A stretch of DNA of 9,307 nucleotides from Bordetella parapertussis (GCA_943331855.1 CALQNE010000133.1:1-9307); one strand, 5' to 3'; positions 1-6,966 are shown, numbered from the stretch's first letter. Made by a program: numbers and translations. The notes: generated from the letters alone by a model not told the origin.

Positions 1-208
1 CCACGCCCAACAGTAATAACAAGGTTGTGAGCGCAGCGTCTGGAATGACAAAGCGTGCGAGATGGGCCCACTGCATATGGTTTGACCCGAAGGCAGACAC
101 GAGCAGGGACAGCAAAGGCGCCAGCACGCAGGCTGCAATGAGCCCGGCGAGTGCTAAAGGCCACTTTCCGGTGGCGAGCCAGTGCGACCGACTTGGAAGC
201 TGGATCAT
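1..208 (-). CDS. Iron(III) ABC transporter permease, N-terminal part (truncated by window edge)
   Basis: Reading the minus strand from an ATG at 208 gives 69 codons without a stop before the left edge, beginning MIQLPSRSHWLATGKWP. Residues about 18-39 form a strongly hydrophobic segment, the expected first membrane helix. A second hydrophobic run (TTLLLLLGVG) begins at the edge. An in-frame TAA lies three codons upstream of the ATG, so this start is nearly forced. The gene begins 12 nt after the stop of the ferric-binding-protein gene, the usual binding protein-permease order of FbpABC-type operons. I infer that it is the FbpB-type inner-membrane permease that moves iron(III) from the binding protein into the cytoplasm. 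The permease signature (EAA loop) is not in the window, so the family call rests on position and the N-terminal helix. Confidence 0.72.
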   Translation of the reverse strand, partial: MIQLPSRSHWLATGKWPLALAGLIAACVLAPLLSLLVSAFGSNHMQWAHLARFVIPDAALTTLLLLLGV

Positions 209-220
209 GGATGCTTAGTT

Positions 221-1288
221 TTACCGGTCAAAACCAACTCGATCAACAATGAGGCTAGCTTCTTTACGATGCTTTGCGATCTCGCTAAGCGGCGTCGTAT
301 CCGCTTTAAGTGGTCCGAAACTTTCCACGGTGGGGTCAAGGTCAACGCCGCTGCGTACGGGATACTCAAAATTCACACGGGCATAGAGACTTTGCGCTTC
401 TTTAGAGGATAAAAACTCGAGAAAGGCGATTGCACCCGCTTTATTTGGGGCATGTTTGGCCACGCCGCCTCCAGAGATATTGACAAAGGTACCGCCTGTT
501 TGTGCAAAGGTTGGGCGAATCACTTTGATCGCCTCACCCCATTTGCGCGCCTCGGTTGTGGACGCGGCAGTTTTCATTTGGCCGGCATAATAGGCGTTCG
601 CTAAGCCAAGATCGCAGATTCCGCCAAGGATATCGCGCGCCACATCGCGGTCGCCACCAGCCGCCTTGCGTGCGAGGTTCGCTTTCACGCCACGCAGCCA
701 TTGTTCAGTTTCAACACTGCCACGATGCGCGATCATTGAGGCGATCAAGGCATTGTTGTAAGGATGTTGGCCAGAACGAATGCAAACTTTGCCTTTGTAT
801 TCGGGTTTAGCAAGATCTTCATATTTAAAGGCGCTTAGTGCGAGTGTTTTTTCGGCATATAACACGCGGTCGCGTAAAGACAAGGCAAACCAAGTGCCAT
901 CGGCACTGCGCAGGGGGCTTGGAATCGCTTGGGTTAAGACCTCGGATTGAATAGGTTGAAAGAGGTTGGCCTCAACTAAATCAAAGAGATTACCGATGTC
1001 AACAACCATCAACACATCAGCGGGCGAGTGGGTGCCTTCCGCTTTAACCCGCTCAAGTAGCCCGTCCTTTAAAAAGACAGTGGCAACGCGAATGCCTGTT
1101 TGCGTGCTGAAAGCTTCGAGTAGCGGTTGGATCAAACCGGGTTCACGCGTGGTGTACAGGTTGATGCTTTGGGTTTGCGACTGTGCCGGTAGGGCAACGG
1201 ACCCGAAAGCCAGGCTGAGCGTCCAGGCCATACGGGCGCCTAGGCGGATGAAGCGAGAAAAGAATTGGACTAAAACGCTGGGCTGCAT
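221..1288 (-). CDS. Ferric-iron ABC transporter periplasmic binding protein (FbpA/FutA type)
   Basis: A 355-residue protein predicted to be secreted and to bind iron(III) in the periplasm for an ABC importer. Residues 1-38 look like a signal peptide: Arg-containing start, hydrophobic core MAWTLSLAFGSVAL, cleavage near AQSQ. The mature part begins INLYTTREPG, the usual first strand of this family (INxYSxR). Metal-ligand tyrosines fit the family: the pair in NAYYAGQM (Y233, Y234) and the tyrosine in RVLYAEK (Y144). The CIRSGQHPYNN stretch at 169-179 matches the family's KGxVCIRS region. The frame stays open to a GTG at 1381, but that start would put the Fur-like site inside the gene. ATG 1288 is annotated. 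TTG 1297, six bases after AAGAGG (1309-1304), is a credible alternative start. The downstream gene is the permease. The Fur-like palindrome upstream suggests repression by iron. Confidence 0.85.
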   Translation of the reverse strand: MQPSVLVQFFSRFIRLGARMAWTLSLAFGSVALPAQSQTQSINLYTTREPGLIQPLLEAFSTQTGIRVATVFLKDGLLERVKAEGTHSPADVLMVVDIGNLFDLVEANLFQPIQSEVLTQAIPSPLRSADGTWFALSLRDRVLYAEKTLALSAFKYEDLAKPEYKGKVCIRSGQHPYNNALIASMIAHRGSVETEQWLRGVKANLARKAAGGDRDVARDILGGICDLGLANAYYAGQMKTAASTTEARKWGEAIKVIRPTFAQTGGTFVNISGGGVAKHAPNKAGAIAFLEFLSSKEAQSLYARVNFEYPVRSGVDLDPTVESFGPLKADTTPLSEIAKHRKEASLIVDRVGFDR

Positions 1289-1346
1289 GTGTAACAAACT
1301 AAACCTCTTGACTGAGTGCGCCGTAAATTTAAGATCTAAATGCAAA

Positions 1347-1361
1347 TGCGAATGATTCGCA
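1347..1361 (-). promoter_or_regulatory. Fur-box-like operator of the iron-uptake operon
   Basis: The sequence TGCGAATGATTCGCA is a perfect inverted repeat with 7-base arms and a 1-base centre, the layout of the classic Fur site TGATAATnATTATCA. Most positions agree; the central GA/TC pairs of the consensus arms are CG here. It sits 58 bases upstream of the binding-protein start. The minus-strand reading TTGCGA (1362-1357) could serve as a -35 element, 17 bases from a weak -10 TTAGAT (1339-1334), so a bound repressor would cover the promoter. Adjacency to a ferric-uptake gene is the main reason for reading it as Fur rather than a chance palindrome. Confidence 0.6.
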
Positions 1362-1450
1362 ACAAAGTAAAATCGTAACACTTTTTTCTTTTTGTTGCTT
1401 TTAGTCGTTAGCCTGAGCTTCGGAAAAAAGCCTGAGACTAAATATCTCTT

Positions 1451-1479
1451 TTGACGCTATTTCGGGTAACGTTTACCCT
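1451..1479 (+). promoter_or_regulatory. Candidate promoter with an embedded operator-like inverted repeat, upstream of the MetE-core gene
   Basis: TTGACG at 1451-1456 matches the sigma-70 -35 consensus at five of six bases. Seventeen bases later TACCCT (1474-1479) is a poor -10. Overlapping the -10 is GGGTAACGTTTACCC (1464-1478), a perfect 6-base inverted repeat around a 3-base centre. Its GTAA...TTAC core with a CG centre resembles LacI-family operators, though those normally have an even, CG-centred symmetry. The weak -10 plus an overlapping symmetric site suggests regulated transcription of the two-gene unit starting at 1545. No regulator gene is present to pair with it. Confidence 0.35.
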
Positions 1480-1544
1480 TCAAAAGAGCGTGGCGAGCGC
1501 GAGTGCGTGTGAGGCTGCGATAAATCGACTGCACCGGAGGCCTT

Positions 1545-2573
1545 ATGTTGTTTCCCACCACAATCGTTGGTAGTTATCCCCAGCCTGATTGGCTGATTGA
1601 TCGCGAAAAATTGGCGGGACGTTTTCCTCCCCGTGTACGTGCAAAAGAGTTGTGGCGTGTCGCTGAGCCTTATCTGCAGCAAGCCATGGAAGATGCGACT
1701 TTGATCGCTATTCGAGGTCAAGAGCAGGCGGGCCTCGATATCATCACCGATGGTGAAATTCGACGCGAGAGCTATTCCAACCGAATTGCTACCGCACTTG
1801 AGGGGATTGATATTGACAATCCCGGCACGGCACTCGATCGTTCGGGTCATCCCAATCCTGTACCCAGAATCGTTGGCAAAATTAAACGGGCCCGTCCGAT
1901 TGAGGTTGAGGACTTGTTGTTTTTGAAAGCGCACACCACACGTCAGGTCAAAATCACAGTACCGGGTGCGTTCACGATGTTGCAGCAGGCTCAAAATGAT
2001 TTCTATGCCTCTGAAGAAGAGGCCGCGATGGATTACGCGGCAGCCTTAAATGCCGAGATCAAAGATTTGTTTGCGCATGGTGCTGATATTGTGCAAATTG
2101 ACGAACCCTATATGCAGGCGCGCCCTGAAAAGGCGCGTCAATATGGCATCAAGGCGTTAAATCGCGCCCTGGAGGGCGTGACCGGGCGCACGGCTGTTCA
2201 TATCTGCTTTGGCTATGCTGCGGTGATTCACGCAAGGCCGTCAGGGTACGATTTTTTGCCTGAACTTGCGCAATGTTCGTGTCATCAGATTTCAATTGAA
2301 ACCGCGCAGTCAAATCTTGATTGTCGCGTACTCGAATCTTTGGGCAATAAGCAGATTATGGTTGGCTGCTTAGATTTGAGCGACATGAAGATTGAAACGC
2401 CTGAGGTGGTGGCAGCGCGAATCCGTAAAGCATTGAAATACATTCGACCAGAACAGGTGATCTTGGCGCCTGACTGTGGCATGAAGTATTTACCTCGAGC
2501 GGTTGCGGATGGAAAATTAAAAGCCATGGTTGAGGCGGCGCAGTTGTTGCGCGATGAATATGCCAGTCATTGA
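1545..2573 (+). CDS. MetE-core zinc methyltransferase (cobalamin-independent methionine synthase C-terminal domain family)
   Basis: A 342-residue single-domain protein corresponding to the catalytic half of MetE; the N-terminal half of full-length MetE (about 750 residues) is absent. It begins FPTTIVGSYPQPDWL, a family hallmark, followed by ITDGEIRRESY (67-77) and DIVQIDEP (181-188). The zinc ligands are all visible: H219 and C221 in HICFGY, E252 in ISIETAQS and C311 in APDCGMKYLPR. Such proteins activate a thiol on zinc and alkylate it. Known members make methionine from non-folate methyl donors or, as epoxyalkane:coenzyme M transferase, open epoxides. GGAGG (1536-1540) lies four bases before the ATG. 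The next gene overlaps its end by 20 nt, so the two are co-translated. The neighbours look catabolic rather than biosynthetic, so a role in substrate demethylation or thiol transfer is possible but unproven. Confidence 0.85.
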   Translation: MLFPTTIVGSYPQPDWLIDREKLAGRFPPRVRAKELWRVAEPYLQQAMEDATLIAIRGQEQAGLDIITDGEIRRESYSNRIATALEGIDIDNPGTALDRSGHPNPVPRIVGKIKRARPIEVEDLLFLKAHTTRQVKITVPGAFTMLQQAQNDFYASEEEAAMDYAAALNAEIKDLFAHGADIVQIDEPYMQARPEKARQYGIKALNRALEGVTGRTAVHICFGYAAVIHARPSGYDFLPELAQCSCHQISIETAQSNLDCRVLESLGNKQIMVGCLDLSDMKIETPEVVAARIRKALKYIRPEQVILAPDCGMKYLPRAVADGKLKAMVEAAQLLRDEYASH

Positions 2574-3288
2574 TTACGGCGAACGTTTGCGGTTGGGGAT
2601 CATGGTTCCCTCAGGCAATGTCATTGCCGAGCCGCAGATCCATGCGATGTTGCCACCTGGCGTTGCAGCCTACATGACGCGGTTACCCTTGCGCGGTAGT
2701 TCTGAGGCAGAACTCATTGAGATGGGTCGACATGTTGAGTCGGGTGCAAAGTTGTTGGCCGATGCCCAGGTCGGTGTCGTGGTGTTTCATTGCACCGCGG
2801 TCAGTACCTTCAGTGCGCAGATGGGCAAAGAGATTCAGCAGCGCATTGAACAAGCAAGTGGCCTGCCCGCGTTTTCAACTGCTGAAGCGATCGTATCTGC
2901 TTTACATGCGTTAAAGGCAAAAAAGATTATTTTGTTGACGCCGTATATTGAAGAGGTCAACGTCCGCGAGTGTGCGTTCTTGGCGCACCACGGTTTTGAA
3001 GTGATTGCGCAGGTTGGCTTAGGGGTGAATACCAACGCCGAAATGGGTCAGTTGTCTGAACAGGTGTGGGTTGACCTTGCATTGAAACTCCAGGATCCGC
3101 AAGCCGACGCCTATTTCATTAGTTGTACTGCAGTGCGCTCAGCTGAGGCGATCGAGCGGATAGAGGCTTTACTTGATCGACCTGTGATCACCAGTAATCA
3201 AGCGATGGTTTGGTTCGGTTTGCGTCGCTACGGGATCGAAGACCACGCGCCGGGTTACGGTCGCCTGTTCGAGTTGCAGCCCGTCTAG
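2554..3288 (+). CDS. Asp/Glu racemase superfamily enzyme, maleate cis-trans isomerase-like
   Basis: A 244-residue protein, the usual size of maleate isomerases and arylmalonate decarboxylases. Family features occur in order: LRLGIMVPSGN near the N terminus (11-22), first catalytic-type cysteine C80 in VVFHCTAVS, second cysteine C191 in YFISCTAVRS, then the VITSNQAMVW motif (211-220). Two cysteines flanking the active site are the racemase/isomerase pattern. Arylmalonate decarboxylase has only the second, so an isomerase (maleate to fumarate) or racemase is more likely. The frame is open to a TTG at 2530, but ATG 2554 (or ATG 2560) removes a poor N-terminal MRRRSCCA extension. It overlaps the preceding gene by 20 nt and ends 9 nt from the convergent Bug receptor gene. 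The exact substrate cannot be read from the sequence; a maleate, maleamate or substituted malonate derivative would fit. Confidence 0.78.
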   Translation: MNMPVIDYGERLRLGIMVPSGNVIAEPQIHAMLPPGVAAYMTRLPLRGSSEAELIEMGRHVESGAKLLADAQVGVVVFHCTAVSTFSAQMGKEIQQRIEQASGLPAFSTAEAIVSALHALKAKKIILLTPYIEEVNVRECAFLAHHGFEVIAQVGLGVNTNAEMGQLSEQVWVDLALKLQDPQADAYFISCTAVRSAEAIERIEALLDRPVITSNQAMVWFGLRRYGIEDHAPGYGRLFELQPV

Positions 3289-3297
3289 CGCTTGCGG

Positions 3298-4281
3298 TTA
3301 CTGATTTTTAATACCTGCGGCCCGAATCACGACGCCCCATTTCTCGAGCTCTGCCGCAAGATGGCTCGCAAGTTCGTTGGGTGTGCCGCCCATCGGTGTC
3401 GCACCAATCTCGGCAAGTCTCTTTTTGAAAGCAGGGTCTGCCAAAATCTCATTGGATTCTTTATTCATACGCGCAAGAATTGGTTGCGGCGTCCCTTTGG
3501 GTGCGAGCAATGCGAACCACGTCGATGACATTAGTGTCGGAAAGCCCAGCTCGGCCGTTGTTGGGACATCTGGTAGCGCGGGTGAGCGGGTGGGTGACAT
3601 GATCGCCAACGCGCGAACCTTATTTGCTTTGACTTGACCCGCAATGCCTGGCACCAATTGAAACATTGTTTGAATCTCGTTCGCGATTAAATTAGTCGTG
3701 GCGGTGCCTGGTGCGTTATAGGGAACATGTACCATTTTGGTATCGGTCTCGCGCATGAACAGTTCGCCCGCCAGATGCATAGAGCTGCCGATGCCCGTTG
3801 AGCCAAAATTTAATTTACCTGGATGACTTTTAGCGTAAGCAATGAACGCCTCAATGCTTTGAGCAGGGAGATCATTATTGACCACCAGGATATTGGGTAC
3901 GTCGCAGATAAGTGCAATGGGATCAAAATCTTTTTGTGGATCATAAGCAATGCTTGCATACAGGCTTGCATTCACTGCCAGGGTGCCTGCCCACGAAAAC
4001 AGAAAACGGTAGCCATCCGGCGCGTATTTAGCCGCGGCAGTGGCGCCAATGTTGCCATTCGCTCCTGGCTTATTTTCAATCACAATGTTAGTTTTTAGAC
4101 GCAGTGCCAATTGTTCGGCAAGCATGCGCGCGATCGTGTCACCAGTCCCACCGCCGCCAGGGGCAGGGACTGTGAGCTGAATCGCCTTGTCAGTCAGTGG
4201 CCAGGTGTTCGCTATTGCTGTTGTCGAGACGCTAGAGAGCAGGGCAGCACTGATGATTAAGCATTGATTGAGTAAGCGCAT
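3298..4281 (-). CDS. Bug-family (TctC-type) tripartite tricarboxylate transporter solute receptor, first copy
   Basis: A 327-residue periplasmic receptor. Residues 1-24 are a signal peptide with a likely cut after STTAIA. The Bug fold signatures follow: PAPGGGGTGDTIAR (39-52), VIENKPGANGNIGA (67-80), APDGY (87-91), LNFGSTGIGSS (157-167) and LPDVPTTAELG (236-246). Bug proteins typically bind small carboxylates or similar organic acids and feed TctAB-type membrane transporters, or act as sensors. No TctA or TctB gene is in the window, so this is an orphan receptor here. It is the last gene of the minus-strand operon, 70 nt after the AhpD-like gene. That position suggests it captures the substrate or a related acid of the oxygenase operon. 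The ribosome-binding site is weak (CGAG). Confidence 0.9.
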   Translation of the reverse strand: MRLLNQCLIISAALLSSVSTTAIANTWPLTDKAIQLTVPAPGGGGTGDTIARMLAEQLALRLKTNIVIENKPGANGNIGATAAAKYAPDGYRFLFSWAGTLAVNASLYASIAYDPQKDFDPIALICDVPNILVVNNDLPAQSIEAFIAYAKSHPGKLNFGSTGIGSSMHLAGELFMRETDTKMVHVPYNAPGTATTNLIANEIQTMFQLVPGIAGQVKANKVRALAIMSPTRSPALPDVPTTAELGFPTLMSSTWFALLAPKGTPQPILARMNKESNEILADPAFKKRLAEIGATPMGGTPNELASHLAAELEKWGVVIRAAGIKNQ

Positions 4282-4282
4282 T

Positions 4283-4308
4283 GTTTGACTCGTATTAAAA
4301 GTTTGACT
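4283..4308 (-). repeat. Short direct repeat before the first Bug receptor gene
   Basis: On the minus strand AGTCAAAC occurs at 4308-4301 and again at 4290-4283, with 10 bases between copies; the second copy ends one base before the ATG of the receptor gene. It occupies the place where a Shine-Dalgarno element would be expected, and the real one is weak. It may be chance or a site for translational or transcriptional control. Only the repeat itself is certain. Confidence 0.3.
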
Positions 4309-4351
4309 GAGAGTGTTTAACGAGAGGACGATCCACGCAGAGTTTGGAGCT

Positions 4352-4945
4352 TCAGGCTGCAGTCTGAGTAAAGACAGGTTCGCCTAGATTCAGCATCAAA
4401 CGATTTGCCCAAGCAAAGATCGCCACTGAATGAATCAAATCTAAAATTTCGATTTCGGTCAAGCCAACATCTTTTAAGGCCTGAATGCGTGCCGGTGAGA
4501 TTTCGTTTGGCTGATTCGTCAAGGCAATCGAAAAGTCGACAATCGCCCGTTCGCGTGCCGAAGTGCCTGCCGTATATGGATTGTTAAATACCTCAGTAAT
4601 CGCATCGTTACGTTTGGCGAGTTGCTCAAAACGTTGCGCATGAACTGAAGCACAATAGACGCAGCCGTTGATGCGCGACACTACGGTTGCACCGAGTTCA
4701 CGTTCGGCGCGTGGCATGCCACCGGGCGCATACATAATGGCATTAAAGGCGATCGAACGCTGCTTCAGCACTTCGGGTTGATGCACTAAAAAAAGGTAGT
4801 AGTCGGATACTTTTGCTTTAGGGTGACTTTCTTCAAGTACCGCGATTTGTTCTGGCGTGGCCGAGTCGAGCTTGACCACGTCCAGCCAGGCTTTCCAGCC
4901 TAGCGTTGCATTGGTGAAGCCATTGATTTCGATTAAATCGCTCAT
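4352..4945 (-). CDS. AhpD-like peroxidase-related protein (carboxymuconolactone decarboxylase fold)
   Basis: A 197-residue all-helical protein of the AhpD/CMD superfamily. The redox site reads E83, then C95-V-Y-C98 and H102 (INGCVYCASVH), matching the AhpD spacing Glu-(11)-Cys-x-x-Cys-x-x-x-His. Only the histidine between the cysteines of classic AhpD is replaced by Tyr97. It should therefore be able to cycle a disulfide and reduce peroxides or act as a thiol-disulfide partner. The length fits the 'peroxidase-related' branch; I recall an Avi_7169-type family encoded beside a second CMD protein, and that is the arrangement here. Its ATG overlaps the stop of the upstream CMD gene in an ATGA, implying translational coupling and possibly a heteromeric complex. 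Possible jobs are detoxifying a peroxide made by the flavoprotein encoded two genes upstream, or acting directly on the substrate. Confidence 0.82.
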   Translation of the reverse strand: MSDLIEINGFTNATLGWKAWLDVVKLDSATPEQIAVLEESHPKAKVSDYYLFLVHQPEVLKQRSIAFNAIMYAPGGMPRAERELGATVVSRINGCVYCASVHAQRFEQLAKRNDAITEVFNNPYTAGTSARERAIVDFSIALTNQPNEISPARIQALKDVGLTEIEILDLIHSVAIFAWANRLMLNLGEPVFTQTAA

Positions 4946-5457
4946 GCTTGTTGCTCCAATTGCTTCATCGCGGTTAAACCTGCAACAACCCGGACTTGAT
5001 ATGAAACAAAGGCGATCAATTGCGCTAAGGTCACCACTTCTGGCGTCGATAATCCCGCCTTCGGTAGAGATTGCAGTGCAGCTTGATCGGCTTTGACTGG
5101 ATCAGTAATGAGTGTGTGCGTGAATTTTAAAATTGCCTGTAGACGTACGTTGTCGATCTTACTCAACGCTGCGTTTGATACGTGTTCGACGAGCGAGGCG
5201 TCGGCCCCGCCTTCTTCGAGGCGGCGGCGATATTCGGCGGCACATACGGCAGAGGGTGTGAGCACACAAGCGAGTAACGCGACGAGCAGGCGTTCGTTGA
5301 CAGTGAGACCAGGCAGGTTCGGATCAAAAAGACCTTCTTCACTTTTTTGAGTCGCAGCAACGACTTTGTCACGTTGATGACGCACATCATAGGTACTGAG
5401 CCCGGGGGTGAGCCCAACTAAGTGATCAATCGTATTCGGCATGAGCGTATTTGTCAT
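4942..5457 (-). CDS. CMD-domain protein (Avi_7170-like), degenerate partner of the AhpD-like protein
   Basis: A 171-residue helical protein from ATG 5457; ATG 5442 (MPNTIDHL) is equally possible, and neither has a clear ribosome-binding site. The frame extends to 5547 but the extra 30 residues overlap the flavoprotein gene and look unlike the family start, TIDHLVGLTPGLSTYDV. An ungapped hand alignment of NERLLVALLACVLTPSAVCAAEY with the redox region of the next gene product places C72 at the second cysteine. The first cysteine becomes Ser69, the glutamate becomes Leu57 and the histidine becomes Tyr76. It therefore lacks the usual redox site and may be a structural or regulatory subunit. The name follows my recollection of the Avi_7170 family that pairs with AhpD-like genes. 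It is the second gene of the operon, 62 nt after the flavoprotein gene. Confidence 0.72.
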   Translation of the reverse strand: MTNTLMPNTIDHLVGLTPGLSTYDVRHQRDKVVAATQKSEEGLFDPNLPGLTVNERLLVALLACVLTPSAVCAAEYRRRLEEGGADASLVEHVSNAALSKIDNVRLQAILKFTHTLITDPVKADQAALQSLPKAGLSTPEVVTLAQLIAFVSYQVRVVAGLTAMKQLEQQA

Positions 5458-5519
5458 AAAAATCAATGTGCAGTTAAAAGGTGAGCAAGAATTTGAATTG
5501 AAGGTATCGCGCGAGTAAA

Positions 5520-6962
5520 TCAGACATCCCGCGTTGCCGGGATCCATTCGTCTCCCAGTAACTCTGGATCATTAAAGAGTTCCATCCGATGATAATGTTC
5601 TGCGATATCTTCACGGTAAAACAAGCTTGCAATGCCCGCGGACAGACGTTTAGCGCCTTCACTAATTGCCGGGATATCGCCCGATACGGTTCCATGTGAC
5701 AACGCAGCAGGATAACAAAAGCAATGAATGCTCGAGAGCCCTGGGCAGATACCCGGTGTTTTCTCTTTAAACTCAAACGCAGGGCCCAGATCAGGTGAGT
5801 CGAGCATCTCTTGGCTAGGGGGCGCGCTCAGTTCAAGCTGACGGTGCTTCCAGGCTAGGACGTGTGGCGCGATACCCGCATATTCAGGACGTGCCCACCA
5901 GTCGATTTTGAAGCCGGTCGAGAAAATCAGAAAATCAAGTTCAAAGACACCGCGTGGCGTCTGGACGTTCAAGCTTTGTTCGTGCACGTCGATTGATTCG
6001 ATGGGACAGCTCAAATTAAAGCGAGCATTCGAGTGCTTCGAAACACGCAGGGTACTGCCGCGGGGTGCTGGCACTTGTTCGACGCCCAAGTAATGCCTGA
6101 TTTTCCATTTCCAGGTATCAGGTAAGTCGACAAAACCTGTGATCATTCCCGCATTACCGGCGCCTTTGCCTTTATTGACCCTTGGCAGATCATCGCGTCG
6201 AATCAATAGGTCAACACTGGCCGCACCTGCTTCAAGCGCGGTGGCGGCACTGTCCATAGCCGAGGCGCCACCCCCGATAACCCCGACGCGCTTGCCAGCC
6301 AGGGAGTTGTAATTCAGAGGGTCAGAAGAGTGCGCCCAGCGCGCGCGAGGTAGTGTTGTGGCGATATCGGGTACATACGCCCCGCCCAGACCGTCGCGTC
6401 CGGTTGCCAGAACCACGCGGCGCGCGTAGAGCGTGAGTGCGCCGGTTGGCGTGTCGATCGTTAATTGAACCAACCCGTCTGCAAGTGGAGCGATGTGCGT
6501 GACGTGATGCTCATTGCGAACGTCAAGCTTCAAAGCTTTGCGATACCAGCGTAAATAATCCATCCACTGCGTGCGCGGGATTTTGTCGAGAGTCGCCCAG
6601 GCTTCAAGACCAAATTGGGCTTCAAACCAAGCGCGAAAGGTTAGCGCTGGCAAGCCCAATGCGGGTCCTGTCAGTTGTTTGGGCGACCGAAGCGTTTCCA
6701 TGCGAGCGCTTGTCACCCACGGGCCTTCGAAACCCGAAGGTGCGCGGTCAAAGATGATCGCTTCAATGCCCGTCAGCGTCAGTGAGGCCGCCGCCGCCAT
6801 ACCGGCCATCCCACCGCCGATGATGGCCACCTCGATGACGGGTTGACCCGCGTGCTCACGCGCAACCACCCAGCGCTTGGCCGGCAGTTCAAGCCAAGCG
6901 AGATCTTGTTCAAGACGCGCCTGTAAAACATCCAGGCCAACAGGGACCGAAGTAATGCCCAT
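5520..6962 (-). CDS. FAD- and NAD(P)H-binding monooxygenase-like flavoprotein (FMO superfamily)
   Basis: A 480-residue protein with two dinucleotide folds: an FAD site VAIIGGGMAG (45-54) and an NAD(P) site VGVIGGGASAMDSA (226-239). ATG-type motifs VVLATGRDG (183-191) and IFSTGFKID (346-354) link them. Before the FAD fold is a roughly 42-residue, partly helical extension (LQARLEQDLAWLELPAKRW), longer than in most class B monooxygenases. The region GPWVTSARMETLRSPKQLTG (80-99) is conserved in a little-studied group of such proteins as I remember it. The FMO fingerprint FxGxxxHS is degenerate: P205 and A207 replace Phe and Gly while H211-S212 remain. N-, S- or Baeyer-Villiger oxygenation is plausible, and plain NAD(P)H oxidation cannot be excluded. 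It leads the minus-strand operon; AAGG lies nine bases before its ATG. The second Bug gene is divergent. Confidence 0.8.
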   Translation of the reverse strand: MGITSVPVGLDVLQARLEQDLAWLELPAKRWVVAREHAGQPVIEVAIIGGGMAGMAAAASLTLTGIEAIIFDRAPSGFEGPWVTSARMETLRSPKQLTGPALGLPALTFRAWFEAQFGLEAWATLDKIPRTQWMDYLRWYRKALKLDVRNEHHVTHIAPLADGLVQLTIDTPTGALTLYARRVVLATGRDGLGGAYVPDIATTLPRARWAHSSDPLNYNSLAGKRVGVIGGGASAMDSAATALEAGAASVDLLIRRDDLPRVNKGKGAGNAGMITGFVDLPDTWKWKIRHYLGVEQVPAPRGSTLRVSKHSNARFNLSCPIESIDVHEQSLNVQTPRGVFELDFLIFSTGFKIDWWARPEYAGIAPHVLAWKHRQLELSAPPSQEMLDSPDLGPAFEFKEKTPGICPGLSSIHCFCYPAALSHGTVSGDIPAISEGAKRLSAGIASLFYREDIAEHYHRMELFNDPELLGDEWIPATRDV

Positions 6963-6966
6963 CGTC

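Noticed and set aside
966..1355. Plus-strand open frame of 129 codons
   Set aside because: It lies antisense to the ferric-binding-protein gene, has no family resemblance and is a shadow of that gene.
1401..1441. GCCTGAG direct repeat (1411-1417, 1430-1436) and TTAGTC/GACTAA arms (1401-1406, 1436-1441)
   Set aside because: The arms are short and far apart with no further pairing, and the direct repeat is only seven bases; likely chance.
1473..1994. Minus-strand open frame of 173 codons
   Set aside because: It is antisense to the MetE-core gene and its promoter region and shows no recognisable protein features.
2554..3288. Arylmalonate decarboxylase as the product of the second plus-strand gene
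   Set aside because: That enzyme has one active-site cysteine; here both C80 and C191 are present, which fits an isomerase or racemase better.
3289..3297. Terminator between the isomerase gene and the first Bug gene
   Set aside because: Only 9 bases lie between the stop codons and no hairpin is visible.
5458..5547. Extended N terminus of the CMD protein (extra 30 residues)
   Set aside because: The extension is Cys- and Ser-rich, overlaps the flavoprotein 3' end and does not resemble the start of CMD proteins.
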